A stretch of DNA of 64,000 nt from Tropicibacter sp. R16_0 (GTDB taxonomy: Bacteria > Pseudomonadota > Alphaproteobacteria > Rhodobacterales > Rhodobacteraceae), in the NCBI RefSeq assembly GCF_017743935.1, contig NZ_JAGHRE010000004.1, positions 124,001 through 188,000 on the forward strand. Reading direction: 5' to 3'. The translations under genes were made by a program, and so were the position numbers. Shown here in pieces: positions 18,782-27,879 of this stretch. The notes below the pieces were generated by a model. That model ran no database searches. It was not told where the DNA came from and was given only the letters and a program-made list of their open reading frames with translations. Numbering within the stretch: position 1 is the stretch's first letter; each line of letters opens with the position of its first letter.

Positions 18782-19069
18782 ATGAAACGGATTTTGTTTG
18801 CCTGCATTCTGGTCTCGGCCTGTGATACCACACAAGTTCCGGATGACACTGACGTGGCCGAAGAAGCCCCGGCAATCGATTTGTCGATGTGCAAAATGCA
18901 GGACCTGGCAGACCAGATTGGCCAACCTGTCTCTGATATCCAGTCTTTGCTGCCAGAAGGAACCCGTGTTCTTGCGCCAAACAGCGTTGCCACGCAGGAC
19001 TATCGCCCGACTCGAGCCAATGTCTATGTCGATGACAAAGGAACGATCATGCGGATTGCCTGCGGCTAG
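18782..19069 (+). CDS. Small lipoprotein with I78-type peptidase inhibitor similarity
   Basis: The 95-residue product begins MKRILFACILVSAC, a lipoprotein signal with a lipobox ending at Cys14. The C-terminal part (Cys36 onwards, ending VYVDDKGTIMRIACG) follows the potato-inhibitor-like I78 pattern. It is probably exported and lipid-anchored; what it inhibits is unknown. I chose the ATG at 18782 for the signal peptide, with GGGAGCG upstream; the frame extends to 18722. Its stop shares CTAG with the convergent cytochrome gene. Confidence 0.75.
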   Translation: MKRILFACILVSACDTTQVPDDTDVAEEAPAIDLSMCKMQDLADQIGQPVSDIQSLLPEGTRVLAPNSVATQDYRPTRANVYVDDKGTIMRIACG

Positions 19070-19500
19070 GGGGTTTTCCGAAAGCTTTGATGACAGGACA
19101 GGCAGGCGTTTATCATCGGTGGTAATGTCTGTCTGAGTTTGCTCAGATTGCGGGTGTTCAATCCCTTCGCGGCTTTGCGCGCCTGCTTTGTTTGAATTTT
19201 GAACGCCCCCCACTGCGCCCAGATGTGCTGCCTTGCATTTGATGCAGGATCATCAGGGTTCCTGCGGAACTTTCCTGCGGTTTGGCGCGTGTTTTCGATC
19301 AGGACGCGCCGGGCGATGTTCGCGCGTTCGCGGTCAAATCTCTCTCGCCCCGACGCCATTGCGCCCAGTGTCCCGATGGCCAGCTTTGAACTGCGCATAA
19401 GGGCGATGCGTTCGATGACCTGGGGATGTTCAACTGCGATGATGTCCTCGGCGTTTGCGGACCCTAGTCCAAGCAAGGACATCATGGCCAACGCGGTCAA
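19066..19500 (-). CDS. Class II cytochrome c (c'/c556-like), start uncertain
   Basis: The mature part is about 125 residues with a single C-terminal heme motif CLSCH, as in cytochrome c' and c556, preceded by a hydrophobic signal ending GLGSANA. No ATG gives a good signal peptide: a TTG at 19500 starts LTALAMMSLLGLGSANA, the ATGs at 19485/19482 seem too short, and the open frame continues to 19677 past the imuB start. The protein should be periplasmic. Its 5' region overlaps the SOS box of imuB. Confidence 0.75.
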   Translation of the reverse strand: MTALAMMSLLGLGSANAEDIIAVEHPQVIERIALMRSSKLAIGTLGAMASGRERFDRERANIARRVLIENTRQTAGKFRRNPDDPASNARQHIWAQWGAFKIQTKQARKAAKGLNTRNLSKLRQTLPPMINACLSCHQSFRKTP

Positions 19501-19549
19501 TGTGTGTCGGGTCGGTGTGCCTCGACTCGATACGTGATTCCAGATTATA

Positions 19550-19564
19550 GAACAAAAGTAGAAC
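19550..19564. promoter_or_regulatory. LexA (SOS) box upstream of imuB
   Basis: GAACAAAAGTAGAAC is an exact GAAC-N7-GAAC direct repeat, the LexA site of alphaproteobacteria (GTTC-N7-GTTC on the other strand). It ends 32 bp before the imuB ATG, where a repressor would cover the promoter. Confidence 0.85.
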
Positions 19565-19596
19565 AAATAGCTGCCTGCCCCGTTGTTGCCTGTCCC

Positions 19597-21249
19597 ATGT
19601 CCAATCGCCGAATCCTTTCTCTCTGGTTCCCGCGTCTTGGTGCGGAACGGCTGGTGCGCGCCGCCCGTGGTCTGCACGAGGGGCCGTTGGCCGTCGTCGA
19701 AGAACAGTCCAACATGCAGGTTATCACCGCGTTAAATTTGGTCGCGCAGCAGGCAGGTTTGCGTGTGGGACAGCCCGTGCGCGATGCCCATGCCATGTGT
19801 GGCGGGCTGATCACACGCGCCCGCAACGTCCCGGCCGAGGCGGCGTTTCTGACCGCGCTGCGCCGGTGGGCGGGCAAGTTCAGCCCCTGGGTGGCCGAAG
19901 AAGCCCCGGATGCATTGGTCGTCGATCTGAGTGGCTGCGCGCATCTGTTCGGAGGTGAAGCGGCGCTGCTGGATGTCCTGCAGACCGATTGTGCCGACAT
20001 GGGGCTGTCGGTGCAGATGGGTATTGCCGATACCCTAGGTGCGGCCTGGGCCTTGGCCCGATTTGCCGGGCAAGAGGCCGGATCGGACCGCAACGGTGAC
20101 GCCATCAGCCAAGAGGCGCGCGCGACCCGGGCGCGGGCGGGCAAGCGGCGGCATTGGACCAAGGGCGGCGTCGCCCCGCAAGTGGTCGCTGCCGGTGGCG
20201 GAGCGCGGATTGCAGGGCCGGGACAGACCTATGGCGCGCTCAGCCCGCTGCCGGTGGCGGCCTTGCGGTTGGATGATGCCACGGTGGCTCAGCTGGGGCG
20301 TTTGGGGCTGCGTCGGATCGGGGATTTGCTGGGGCAGCCGCGCGCCAGCCTGGCGCGTCGGTTCGGCAAGGGCTTGGTGTTGCGGCTGGATCAGGCCATG
20401 GGCAGCGCACCCGAGCCGGTCTCTCCGGCGCGGCCGCATGTGCAGTTTGCGGTGCGGATGACCATGCCTGATCCCATCGGGTTGAAAGAGGATCTGATGG
20501 CCGGGATCGACCGCATCCTGCCAAACCTTTGTGCCAAGCTAGAGACCAAGGGTATGGGTGCGCGTCAGATCCGGCTCGAGGCGCATCGCACCGATCAGGC
20601 GGCAGAGGTGTTGGCCGTGGGACTTGCCCGACCGTCACACGACCCACACCGCATTCGGCCCCTGTTGGAGCTCAAAATCGATCAGATCGACGCGGGCTAT
20701 GGCATCGACATGCTGCGGCTGATGGCGGTGCAGGTCGAGCCGGTTCATGCCCGCACTCTGGCCGGGCACGCCGATGCCAGCCGTGCGGTGCGCGACCGGC
20801 TTGCAGGCAATACGGCTGTGGATGATCTGATCGGCAAGCTGGGCGCTCGGGTGGGGCTGGATGCAATCACGCGCCTGCATCCGGCCTCGTCCCATATCCC
20901 CGAGAAAACGGCTCAGACCCTGGCAGCGGCCTGGTCGGAACCGGCGCAGGATTGGCCACGTCCGCCCACGCCGCGCCCCGTGCTGATGTGGAGACCTGAG
21001 CCGGTCATGGCCCCCGATACCCCCACGGTGCCGGATCGCTTTCGCTGGCGGGGCCGCGACTGGACCCTGGCCGAGGCGCGAGGGCCGGAACGGATCGCGC
21101 CGGAATGGTGGCTGGACGATCCGAACTGGCGCAGCGGGGTGCGGGATTACTGGGTGGTGGTGACCGAACAGGGGCATCGGTTGTGGCTCTATTTCGGGCA
21201 CGGCGGGGCGATGTCGTCGGGGTGGTTCTGTCAGGGCAGCTTTGCGTGA
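19597..21249 (+). CDS. imuB: ImuB, Y-family DNA polymerase-like SOS mutagenesis protein
   Basis: The 550-residue Y-family polymerase paralogue begins MSNRRILSLWFPRLGAERL. The position of the first catalytic acidic residue is occupied by PRLGAE, as in ImuB proteins, which lack polymerase activity and instead recruit DnaE2 to the clamp during damage-induced mutagenesis. PDALVVDLSGCAHLFGG is the palm core. The LexA box upstream predicts SOS induction. The usual neighbours imuA (upstream) and dnaE2 (downstream) are absent here. Confidence 0.9.
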   Translation: MSNRRILSLWFPRLGAERLVRAARGLHEGPLAVVEEQSNMQVITALNLVAQQAGLRVGQPVRDAHAMCGGLITRARNVPAEAAFLTALRRWAGKFSPWVAEEAPDALVVDLSGCAHLFGGEAALLDVLQTDCADMGLSVQMGIADTLGAAWALARFAGQEAGSDRNGDAISQEARATRARAGKRRHWTKGGVAPQVVAAGGGARIAGPGQTYGALSPLPVAALRLDDATVAQLGRLGLRRIGDLLGQPRASLARRFGKGLVLRLDQAMGSAPEPVSPARPHVQFAVRMTMPDPIGLKEDLMAGIDRILPNLCAKLETKGMGARQIRLEAHRTDQAAEVLAVGLARPSHDPHRIRPLLELKIDQIDAGYGIDMLRLMAVQVEPVHARTLAGHADASRAVRDRLAGNTAVDDLIGKLGARVGLDAITRLHPASSHIPEKTAQTLAAAWSEPAQDWPRPPTPRPVLMWRPEPVMAPDTPTVPDRFRWRGRDWTLAEARGPERIAPEWWLDDPNWRSGVRDYWVVVTEQGHRLWLYFGHGGAMSSGWFCQGSFA

Positions 21250-21331
21250 CAAGGCGCGCTTTGGGTCACAGATGCGCGCGGAAAATCGCGACAGGCTTGA
21301 TTAACGGATCATTTGCGGCGAACGTATACCC

Positions 21332-21682
21332 ATGAACATGCAGCCTCCTAGCCCATTTTCGCCGGGGTCGGCCGACACACAAGTCGCCTTTGACCGGCGC
21401 GAACTGTCAGTCATTCTTTCTGTTTATGGTCGGATGGTCGCCGCCGGAGAGTGGCGGGATTACGGTATTTCCAGCCTGCGCGAGATGGCGGTGTTTTCGG
21501 TCTTTCGCCGGACAGCTGAGCACCCGCTCTACCGGATCGAAAAGCGCCCCAAGCTGCGCAACCGGCAGGGAATGTATTCGGTGGTGGCAATGGACGGACA
21601 GATCCTGAAACGGGGTCAGGACCTGAAAACCGTACTGCGTGTGTTGGAACGCAAACTGATCCGCGCGGTTAACTTGGACTAA
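21332..21682 (+). CDS. DUF2794 domain-containing protein
   Basis: This 116-residue cytosolic protein has the conserved block FDRRELSVILSVYGRMVAAGEWRDYG and RTAEHPLYRIEKRPKL, ending with a Lys/Arg-rich helix. The family is confined to alphaproteobacteria and has no known role. It follows imuB by 82 bp. MNMQ could start at 21332 or at the second ATG (21338). Confidence 0.88.
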   Translation: MNMQPPSPFSPGSADTQVAFDRRELSVILSVYGRMVAAGEWRDYGISSLREMAVFSVFRRTAEHPLYRIEKRPKLRNRQGMYSVVAMDGQILKRGQDLKTVLRVLERKLIRAVNLD

Positions 21683-21688
21683 TTTCGG

Positions 21689-22429
21689 TCACAGCCGTTT
21701 GTGCGATGTCACGGGGCCATCACCCTGTGCTTCGATCCGCGCAATGGCAGGTCCCAGGGGTTCAAACCGAACCGCCATGTGATGCGCATTTGAGTGCAGC
21801 AAGGTTGCCGGGTCATAGACCCAGGCCACATGCCCCTTCCAGAACAGCAGATCCCCCCGCTGCGGCGAGGAACCCGCAGGCAGCACCTGCCCAACAGCAC
21901 GTTCTTGATCGCCGCTGTCGCCGGGGCAGGGGATACCACAAGCCAGCAACCCGGCTTGGATCAGCCCAGAACAATCAAGCCCCAAGCGACTGTTGCCGCC
22001 CCACAGATAAGGTGTGCCCAGAAACATCTCGGCCACGGCCACGGGATCGGTTTCCAAACTGTCTGCGGTGACCAGGTGCTGTTTGGGAATATGACCGAAT
22101 TCAGTTTCGACAAAGGCGTCGCTCTCGCCTTTTGCTGTGATCAAACTGCCAAAGCTCAAAGACATGAGATCCGGCGATTTCATATTGGCCTCGGCATAAG
22201 CATGGGTGGCCAGTGTGTTTATCCGATGGGTGGGTACTTGGGCTTTGGCGGTCACATCTTGAGGAACGAAACCTTCATACCCGTCTTTGGTGGCCCGTAC
22301 TTTGATCCACGCGCCGTCTTGCCCAATCACATCGCAGGTGTCACCCAGCAACAGTTGGCGGTCCCGCGGCCCGTCGGGTGCGCGCAGCAGATCGACAACC
22401 GGCTTCGCGATCTGGAGACGCTCGGTCAT
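21689..22429 (-). CDS. C40 family peptidase (NlpC/P60) with SH3-like domain
   Basis: The 246-residue protein has an N-terminal SH3-like region (LLRAPDGPRDRQLLLGD) and a C-terminal NlpC/P60 domain with the catalytic Cys in RLGLDCSGLIQAG and His in KGHVAWVYD. Such enzymes cleave D-Glu-diamino acid bonds in peptidoglycan fragments. No signal peptide is visible, so it may act on recycled muropeptides, which fits coupling by a 4 bp overlap to the leucyl aminopeptidase-like gene. Confidence 0.9.
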   Translation of the reverse strand: MTERLQIAKPVVDLLRAPDGPRDRQLLLGDTCDVIGQDGAWIKVRATKDGYEGFVPQDVTAKAQVPTHRINTLATHAYAEANMKSPDLMSLSFGSLITAKGESDAFVETEFGHIPKQHLVTADSLETDPVAVAEMFLGTPYLWGGNSRLGLDCSGLIQAGLLACGIPCPGDSGDQERAVGQVLPAGSSPQRGDLLFWKGHVAWVYDPATLLHSNAHHMAVRFEPLGPAIARIEAQGDGPVTSHKRL

Positions 22430-23808
22430 AGGCCCAGCATCTGCGGCAGCGCCTCGATCAAAGCACGGGGGCCTTGGCCGAACCCGCCCTTGGATCGGCC
22501 CGGTGCCTTGGTCGGTTGCCAGCTGTAGATGTCGAAATGCATGTAGGGTGTTTCAGTCACGAAACGGCGCAGGAACAGCGCCGCCGTGATCGAGCCGGCA
22601 AACCCACCGCTGGGCGCATTGTCCAGATCGGCATAGGCCGGTTCGATCATCGTCTCATAAGGCTCATGGAACGGCATGCGCCAGACCGGATCAGCGGCCT
22701 TGGCAGCCGCAGCGGACAAGATCTGAGCAGTGGCATCATCATCGGTGTAGAACGGAGCCAAATCAGGCCCAACTGCGACCCGGGCCGCGCCTGTGAGCGT
22801 GGCCATCGACAGAATCAAATCCGGCGCGTCCTCATCTGCCAGGGCCAGAGCGTCAGCCAGCACCAGTCGACCTTCGGCGTCGGTGTTGTTGATCTCGACT
22901 GTCAGCCCCTTGCGCGATGTCAGGATGTCGCCGGGACGAAATGCATTGCCCGCGACCGAATTTTCGACCGCCGGGATCAGCACCCGCAGTTGCACCGGCA
23001 AAGTCAGCGCCATGACCATCCGCGCCAGACCCAAGACATTGGCCGACCCGCCCATGTCCTTTTTCATCAGCGCCATCGCGGCGGCAGGTTTCAGGTCCAG
23101 TCCGCCGGTGTCAAAACAGACCCCTTTGCCGACAAGCGTCAGCTTGGGGCCCCTAGAACCCCATCGCATGTCGATCAGCCGCGGGGCCTGATCTGAGGCG
23201 CGGCCAACCGCGTGGATCATTGGAAAGTTCTGTTCCAGCAGCGCGTCGCCAATGGTTGTGTTGCAGCTTGCGCCGAACTCATCCGCCAGCGCTTCAGCCG
23301 CTTGCTGCAATTGCTCAGGCCCCATGTCAGAGGCCGGTGTGTTGACCAGATCGCGGATCAAACCTTCGGCTTGCGCCAAAGCTTCGATCCGATGGGCATC
23401 CACCGTGGAGGGCGCGACCAAAGCGGCCTTGGCGCCAGAGATATCCTTGTACCGGTCAAAGGCATAGCCGGTCATCAGCCAGCCAAAACACTCGGCCGCC
23501 AGCGTATCTGCATCCAGATCCGAGATCAGGTCATAGGTGCCTGCGGGCAAGGTTTGCGCAGCAGCGGCCAGAACGAACCGTTTGCGGACCCGCGCCTTGG
23601 CGGTGCCATAGCCCGCAACCGCCATGTGGGCGCCCCCGTCCGCACCGGGGATCAAAGCGGCTTGCCCGATCGCGCCGGTAAAACCCGAGGTCGTCAGCCA
23701 GCTCTTGGTCGTATCCGGCTGTTCGGCCACCCAGTCGTCAAAACCATCCTGATCCACCACATGCAGCGGCAGGGTCGTTTCGGTGCGGGTGGCAAAACTT
23801 AAGGACAT
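22426..23808 (-). CDS. Leucyl aminopeptidase family protein (M17)
   Basis: This two-metal aminopeptidase of 460 residues has the signature NTDAEGRLVLADAL and the metal ligands in LVGKGVCFDTGGLDLK (Lys and Asp). I chose the ATG at 23808 (MSLSFATRTET); the frame runs open to 23901 without a convincing earlier start. It is coupled to the downstream NlpC/P60 gene, and the pair may degrade cell-wall peptides. Confidence 0.92.
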   Translation of the reverse strand: MSLSFATRTETTLPLHVVDQDGFDDWVAEQPDTTKSWLTTSGFTGAIGQAALIPGADGGAHMAVAGYGTAKARVRKRFVLAAAAQTLPAGTYDLISDLDADTLAAECFGWLMTGYAFDRYKDISGAKAALVAPSTVDAHRIEALAQAEGLIRDLVNTPASDMGPEQLQQAAEALADEFGASCNTTIGDALLEQNFPMIHAVGRASDQAPRLIDMRWGSRGPKLTLVGKGVCFDTGGLDLKPAAAMALMKKDMGGSANVLGLARMVMALTLPVQLRVLIPAVENSVAGNAFRPGDILTSRKGLTVEINNTDAEGRLVLADALALADEDAPDLILSMATLTGAARVAVGPDLAPFYTDDDATAQILSAAAAKAADPVWRMPFHEPYETMIEPAYADLDNAPSGGFAGSITAALFLRRFVTETPYMHFDIYSWQPTKAPGRSKGGFGQGPRALIEALPQMLGL

Positions 23809-23873
23809 GACAGGCTCTTGCGTTTGGGATGGTTCGGGCAGAGTACCTGCCCCACCCCGGTCCGCAAGGGCTG

Positions 23874-24299
23874 TCAGACCGAAAGATCCTGCAAATCCCA
23901 CACTGCCGTCAGCGACCGCTCGCCGACCCGGATCAGGCGGAACAAAGTGGCGCTGGTGGCCACATGGTCCACGGCATCAATGGTTGCAGTCACGTCGCCG
24001 GCCACACGGGCCAGTGCGGTCATGCCGATCTGCTCTGAAATTGCGATCAGCGACCGCGCGCTTTTGCGCAGACCTTGCCAATCTTGCTGCCGCCAGAGCC
24101 GTTCGCAATGGGACAGGCGCACGGCGAGCTCTTCGATTGCACGGCAGACCACATCTTCGGCTCCGGCATCGCCAAGCTGACGATAGAGATGGCCCAAGCT
24201 GTCTTGATCCAGACGCACGGATTCAGTTTGTACTAGCGTTGTAATATTATCCACCACAGTCACCCCAAAGTCTTTGTACCCCCACGGCACATGACCCAT
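23874..24299 (-). CDS. Hypothetical protein, Hpt-like helical domain without the histidine
   Basis: I do not recognise a characterised family. The protein (up to 141 residues) is mostly helical, and KSARSLIAISEQIGMTALARVAGDV resembles the core helix of histidine-phosphotransfer domains, except that Arg-Ser stand where the His is expected. The start is uncertain: ATG 24299 or GTG 24263. It precedes the M17/NlpC pair by 65 bp on the same strand. Confidence 0.6.
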   Translation of the reverse strand: MGHVPWGYKDFGVTVVDNITTLVQTESVRLDQDSLGHLYRQLGDAGAEDVVCRAIEELAVRLSHCERLWRQQDWQGLRKSARSLIAISEQIGMTALARVAGDVTATIDAVDHVATSATLFRLIRVGERSLTAVWDLQDLSV

Positions 24300-24478
24300 C
24301 CTTCGGCGACAGAAGTTTTCAAAAGGTTGCCAAGGCGTTTGTTAATACTTCGAATTTTTCTTCAATTTGAACGCTCAGCGGAGTTTGACATGTTGATGAA
24401 ACTAACAGCCGCGGCGTTGCCGGACGAATTTGTTTCCTGATACTCTGCCGTTATCTTTCCTTTAGCGAGTACCCAGAG

Positions 24479-25015
24479 ATGAAACTGATCAAACGCGTTC
24501 TTCTGACCCTTGTGGTTGTCATTGCTGCTTTGGTGGCTGTCTCATATCTCTTGCCGGGACAGGCTGTTGTGTCGCGGTCCATCACCATTAACGCCCCTGC
24601 CGATGCCGTCTTTCCGCATGTAAACTCGATGCAGGCAACCGAAGCCTGGTCGCCTTGGCTGTCGCGTGATCCTGAAACCAAGCTGACGTATTCGGGGCCC
24701 GAGGCCGGGGTTGGGAACACGCTGTACTGGGCGTCCGATCACCCGCAAGTCGGCTCGGGCACGCAAGAGATTGTCGAGAGCGTCGAAAACCAATTGGTTC
24801 GCACCGAGTTGGACTTTGGTCCCATGGGCACGGCCACTGCTACCTTTGATCTGAAACCCGAAGGGGCAGGCACCACTGTGACTTGGGGCTTTCATTCAGA
24901 GCTTGGCATGAACCCCGTCTCGCGCTGGATGGGGCTCATGATGGATAACTGGGTTGGTGGGGACTATGAAACCGGGCTGGCCAATCTCAAGGCGTTGGTT
25001 GAAAGCTCTGGTTAA
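24479..25015 (+). CDS. SRPBCC (START-like) family protein with N-terminal membrane segment
   Basis: The 178-residue protein has an N-terminal hydrophobic helix (residues ~5-24) and then a polyketide-cyclase/SRPBCC domain (SRSITINAPADAVFPHVNS, AWSPWLSRDP, VTWGFHSEL). These domains bind hydrophobic ligands; no catalytic role can be assigned. It ends convergently on the DUF4139 gene, with stops overlapping in TTAA. Confidence 0.85.
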   Translation: MKLIKRVLLTLVVVIAALVAVSYLLPGQAVVSRSITINAPADAVFPHVNSMQATEAWSPWLSRDPETKLTYSGPEAGVGNTLYWASDHPQVGSGTQEIVESVENQLVRTELDFGPMGTATATFDLKPEGAGTTVTWGFHSELGMNPVSRWMGLMMDNWVGGDYETGLANLKALVESSG

Positions 25016-26652
25016 CGCAATTCCATCCCCTCGGGCCAACTGATCGAAGTGTTCAGTCGAATCATTTGCTTGGCGCCAGCCTTCATGTCGACGTCCCACG
25101 CCAAGATACCACGCCGGTTGTCTACGTTTTCTTCGCTCGGTGCAGGTGCCGCTGTCCAGTCGATCACAAGATCCTCTTGTTCCGAATAGGGAACGCGGTC
25201 GGTCAGGCGAAGGGCCCACTTCTGGTCGGTAAAGTTTTCCACTTCGATTTCCACTTGTTCGACCCGCTGGTTCGAGCGTGTGATCAGGCCGGTGTCGCCT
25301 TGGCTGCGGTTCAGGACATCCCGTTTCAGACGCAGCCCGTCGATCGGACCAAAACCCAGTTCCAACATCTGCCCGGGAACTGCGCCGTCAAAGTCTTCGG
25401 TGCCGACAAGGACGTCATCGACATAAAATGCGGCCATTATGGATGGCAGCACCTCTTCGTTGCTTGTGTTCGTGACGGTTGCGATTCGATATGCGGTTTC
25501 GTCTAAACGTGGAGTTGCCGTAGCGGTGATTTCTGCATCGAACGTCAGACTATCCAGTTCCAGCCGCAATAGATCTGCGCCGGATGCAACTGAAACAGGG
25601 CGGCTATAGGTGTAGCTTACACCGGGCCCTGTGGCTGCAATGTTCCACGCGCTTTGCGTTTCTTCGACAATGACTGGTGGTTCGATTGCGGGCTCTGCAA
25701 GGCTGCCATAGTTGCCAGAGCTCAAGTCAGCCGAAGAGAGTTTCCGGCGTTGCTCGGGATCGCGAGCGCTCAACTTATTGGTCGTGAGCCACTCTGATTC
25801 CGTTTGTCCAATCGGTTCGATCGTAGACAGATGAAGTGTGACGTCTTGCCAGTTTTCGCCGGTGCTTTGCACCACCATGGCGTCCCGCTTGATGTTGATC
25901 TGTGGCGTGCCTTCGGTCACCAGATTGATGTCATAGATCGGGGTCCATTGGCTGGCTCCAATCGCCAGATACTCCAAGGCGACTTGGGCGGTTGATGCTT
26001 CACTCGCGTTGGTATCGAGCGCAAGATACAGCCTTTCCTGATCTTCAAGCGAGACAGCGTGCAAAGCTGCCTTGGCATGTTCCAGTTCCTCTTCAAGTGC
26101 CTCCAACTGACGCTCGATCTCGCGGGCATCGACTTCTGCTGCCTGCGCTGCCTGCCCCGCAACCAAAGCTTCTTGTCCAATCATCCGGGCGATGTCGCGC
26201 AGCGTGTCGGGGGCAACTTGTGCCAAGCCTTCGTTCTTGCCCAGATTGCGCAGAAATCCGATCGAGGTTTCCGATGCCGCCGCCGCCAATCTGGCACGCT
26301 CGGCTTGATCACGGACCTCTTGGATCTTCAACTCAACTGTGCGCACGGCCTCTTCTGCCGCTTTGACCTGTGGAGACGTATAGTCTCGCGGTGGCACGAA
26401 TTCTTCACGATAGATCAACCCCAGACGCTCGACACCCTCGACGCTGACGCGGAGCGATTCAAAAACAATGTTGTTGGGAATCCCCAACAAGACGAGCCGG
26501 TTCTGTCCTGCAGGCACATCAACCGCGGCGGTACGCAGGATCGCCACACTGTCGGGGTGCATTGTGACCTCTGACACGCGGGTTTCGACAGGGATGTCGG
26601 CGGCAAAGGCGCTGAAGGGGACAGCTGAAAGCAGAGCAAAAAGAAAACGCAT
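25012..26652 (-). CDS. DUF4139 domain protein (mucoidy inhibitor MuiA-like), secreted
   Basis: The 546-residue protein has a signal peptide (ends AFA at residues 16-18), an N-terminal DUF4140-type domain, a coiled coil (~residues 90-210, rich in Glu/Ala/Arg), and a C-terminal beta-rich DUF4139 domain (WTPIYDINLV, VTNTSNEEVLPS). The family includes MuiA-like proteins of unknown biochemical role. It is predicted periplasmic and monocistronic. Confidence 0.88.
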   Translation of the reverse strand: MRFLFALLSAVPFSAFAADIPVETRVSEVTMHPDSVAILRTAAVDVPAGQNRLVLLGIPNNIVFESLRVSVEGVERLGLIYREEFVPPRDYTSPQVKAAEEAVRTVELKIQEVRDQAERARLAAAASETSIGFLRNLGKNEGLAQVAPDTLRDIARMIGQEALVAGQAAQAAEVDAREIERQLEALEEELEHAKAALHAVSLEDQERLYLALDTNASEASTAQVALEYLAIGASQWTPIYDINLVTEGTPQINIKRDAMVVQSTGENWQDVTLHLSTIEPIGQTESEWLTTNKLSARDPEQRRKLSSADLSSGNYGSLAEPAIEPPVIVEETQSAWNIAATGPGVSYTYSRPVSVASGADLLRLELDSLTFDAEITATATPRLDETAYRIATVTNTSNEEVLPSIMAAFYVDDVLVGTEDFDGAVPGQMLELGFGPIDGLRLKRDVLNRSQGDTGLITRSNQRVEQVEIEVENFTDQKWALRLTDRVPYSEQEDLVIDWTAAPAPSEENVDNRRGILAWDVDMKAGAKQMIRLNTSISWPEGMELR

Positions 26653-26712
26653 GAAACCTCACTGGCGCAAATCTAAGTGGGTCAAACACTGCCCCTGTAC
26701 CCTGAACAAAAC

Positions 26713-26736
26713 AAGGGCGCCCGAATGGACGCCCTT
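26713..26736 (-). terminator. Terminator of asd
   Basis: The stem AAGGGCG/CGCCCTT with a 10-base loop is followed on the minus strand by TTGTTTTGTT, 26 bp after the asd stop. Confidence 0.8.
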
Positions 26737-26761
26737 GAAATTGGTCAATTGTTGCTGACGC

Positions 26762-27784
26762 TTAGCCCTTTTTCAGGACCTCGCGACCCAGCAGTTCAGC
26801 AATCTGGACTGCGTTCAGAGCAGCGCCCTTGCGCAGGTTGTCCGAAACACACCAGAGGTTGATACCATTCTCGACCGTGCTGTCCTGGCGGATACGGCTG
26901 ATGAAGGTGGCGAAATCACCAACGCATTCTTTCGGCGTGACGTAGCCACCGGCCTCGCGCTTGTCGATCACCATGATGCCGGGGCTTTCGCGCAGGATGT
27001 CGCGGGCCTCGTCTTCGTCCAGGAACTCTTCGAATTCGATGTTCACAGCCTCGGAGTGGCCAACGAACACGGGAACGCGAACGCAAGTGGCAGTGACCTT
27101 GATCGCAGGATCGACGATCTTTTTGGTTTCGGCCACCATCTTCCACTCTTCCTTGGTCGAGCCGTCTTCCATGAAGACGTCGATGTGCGGAATGACGTTG
27201 AAGGCGATTTCCTTCTGGAACTTGTTCGGCGGCACGTCTGTGGTGGGGTTGTAGACCGCTTTGGTCTGATCCCACAGCTCATCCATGCCCTCTTTGCCCG
27301 CGCCCGACACCGACTGATAGGTCGACACGACAACACGCTTGATCTTGGCGCGGTCATGCAGCGGCTTGAGCGCGACAACCATCTGCGCGGTCGAGCAGTT
27401 GGGGTTGGCGATGATGTTTTTCTTGGCGTAGTCGTGGATCGCCTGCGGGTTGCACTCGGGCACGATCAGCGGAATGTCCGGGTCGTACCGATAGAGCGAG
27501 CTGTTGTCGATTACGGTACAACCGGCCGCAGCCGCCTTGGGGGCGTAGACCTTGGTTGCCTCGGAACCCACGGCAAACAGCGCCATGTCCCAACCAGTGA
27601 AATCAAAGGTATCCAGATCCTGGGTCGTGAGTGTCTTATCGCCAAAGCTTACCTCGGTACCCAGCGAACGGCGGCTTGCCAGCACGGCGAGCTCGTCCAC
27701 GGGAAACTGGCGCTCGGCCAGGATGTTCAGCATTTCGCGGCCCACGTTGCCAGTGGCGCCGACGACGACGATGCGATAACCCAT
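26762..27784 (-). CDS. asd: Aspartate-semialdehyde dehydrogenase
   Basis: This enzyme reduces aspartyl phosphate to aspartate semialdehyde, the branch point to lysine, threonine and methionine. The NADP-binding VVGATGNVGREML is at the N-terminus, the catalytic Cys is in NPNCSTAQ, and SVSGAGKEGMDEL and the EFEEFL segment are typical. The 340-residue length is normal. The gene has its own terminator. dapD, further along the lysine pathway, is 31 kb away at 58226. Confidence 0.97.
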   Translation of the reverse strand: MGYRIVVVGATGNVGREMLNILAERQFPVDELAVLASRRSLGTEVSFGDKTLTTQDLDTFDFTGWDMALFAVGSEATKVYAPKAAAAGCTVIDNSSLYRYDPDIPLIVPECNPQAIHDYAKKNIIANPNCSTAQMVVALKPLHDRAKIKRVVVSTYQSVSGAGKEGMDELWDQTKAVYNPTTDVPPNKFQKEIAFNVIPHIDVFMEDGSTKEEWKMVAETKKIVDPAIKVTATCVRVPVFVGHSEAVNIEFEEFLDEDEARDILRESPGIMVIDKREAGGYVTPKECVGDFATFISRIRQDSTVENGINLWCVSDNLRKGAALNAVQIAELLGREVLKKG

Positions 27785-27879
27785 TTTCTTTCTCCAGATA
27801 TCCCGGTCTTATGACCGGCGGCGGTTCCATACAGCGAAAGTGGCCGGGGGGAAAGAGGTATGGGGGCAAAAGAGCCGCG

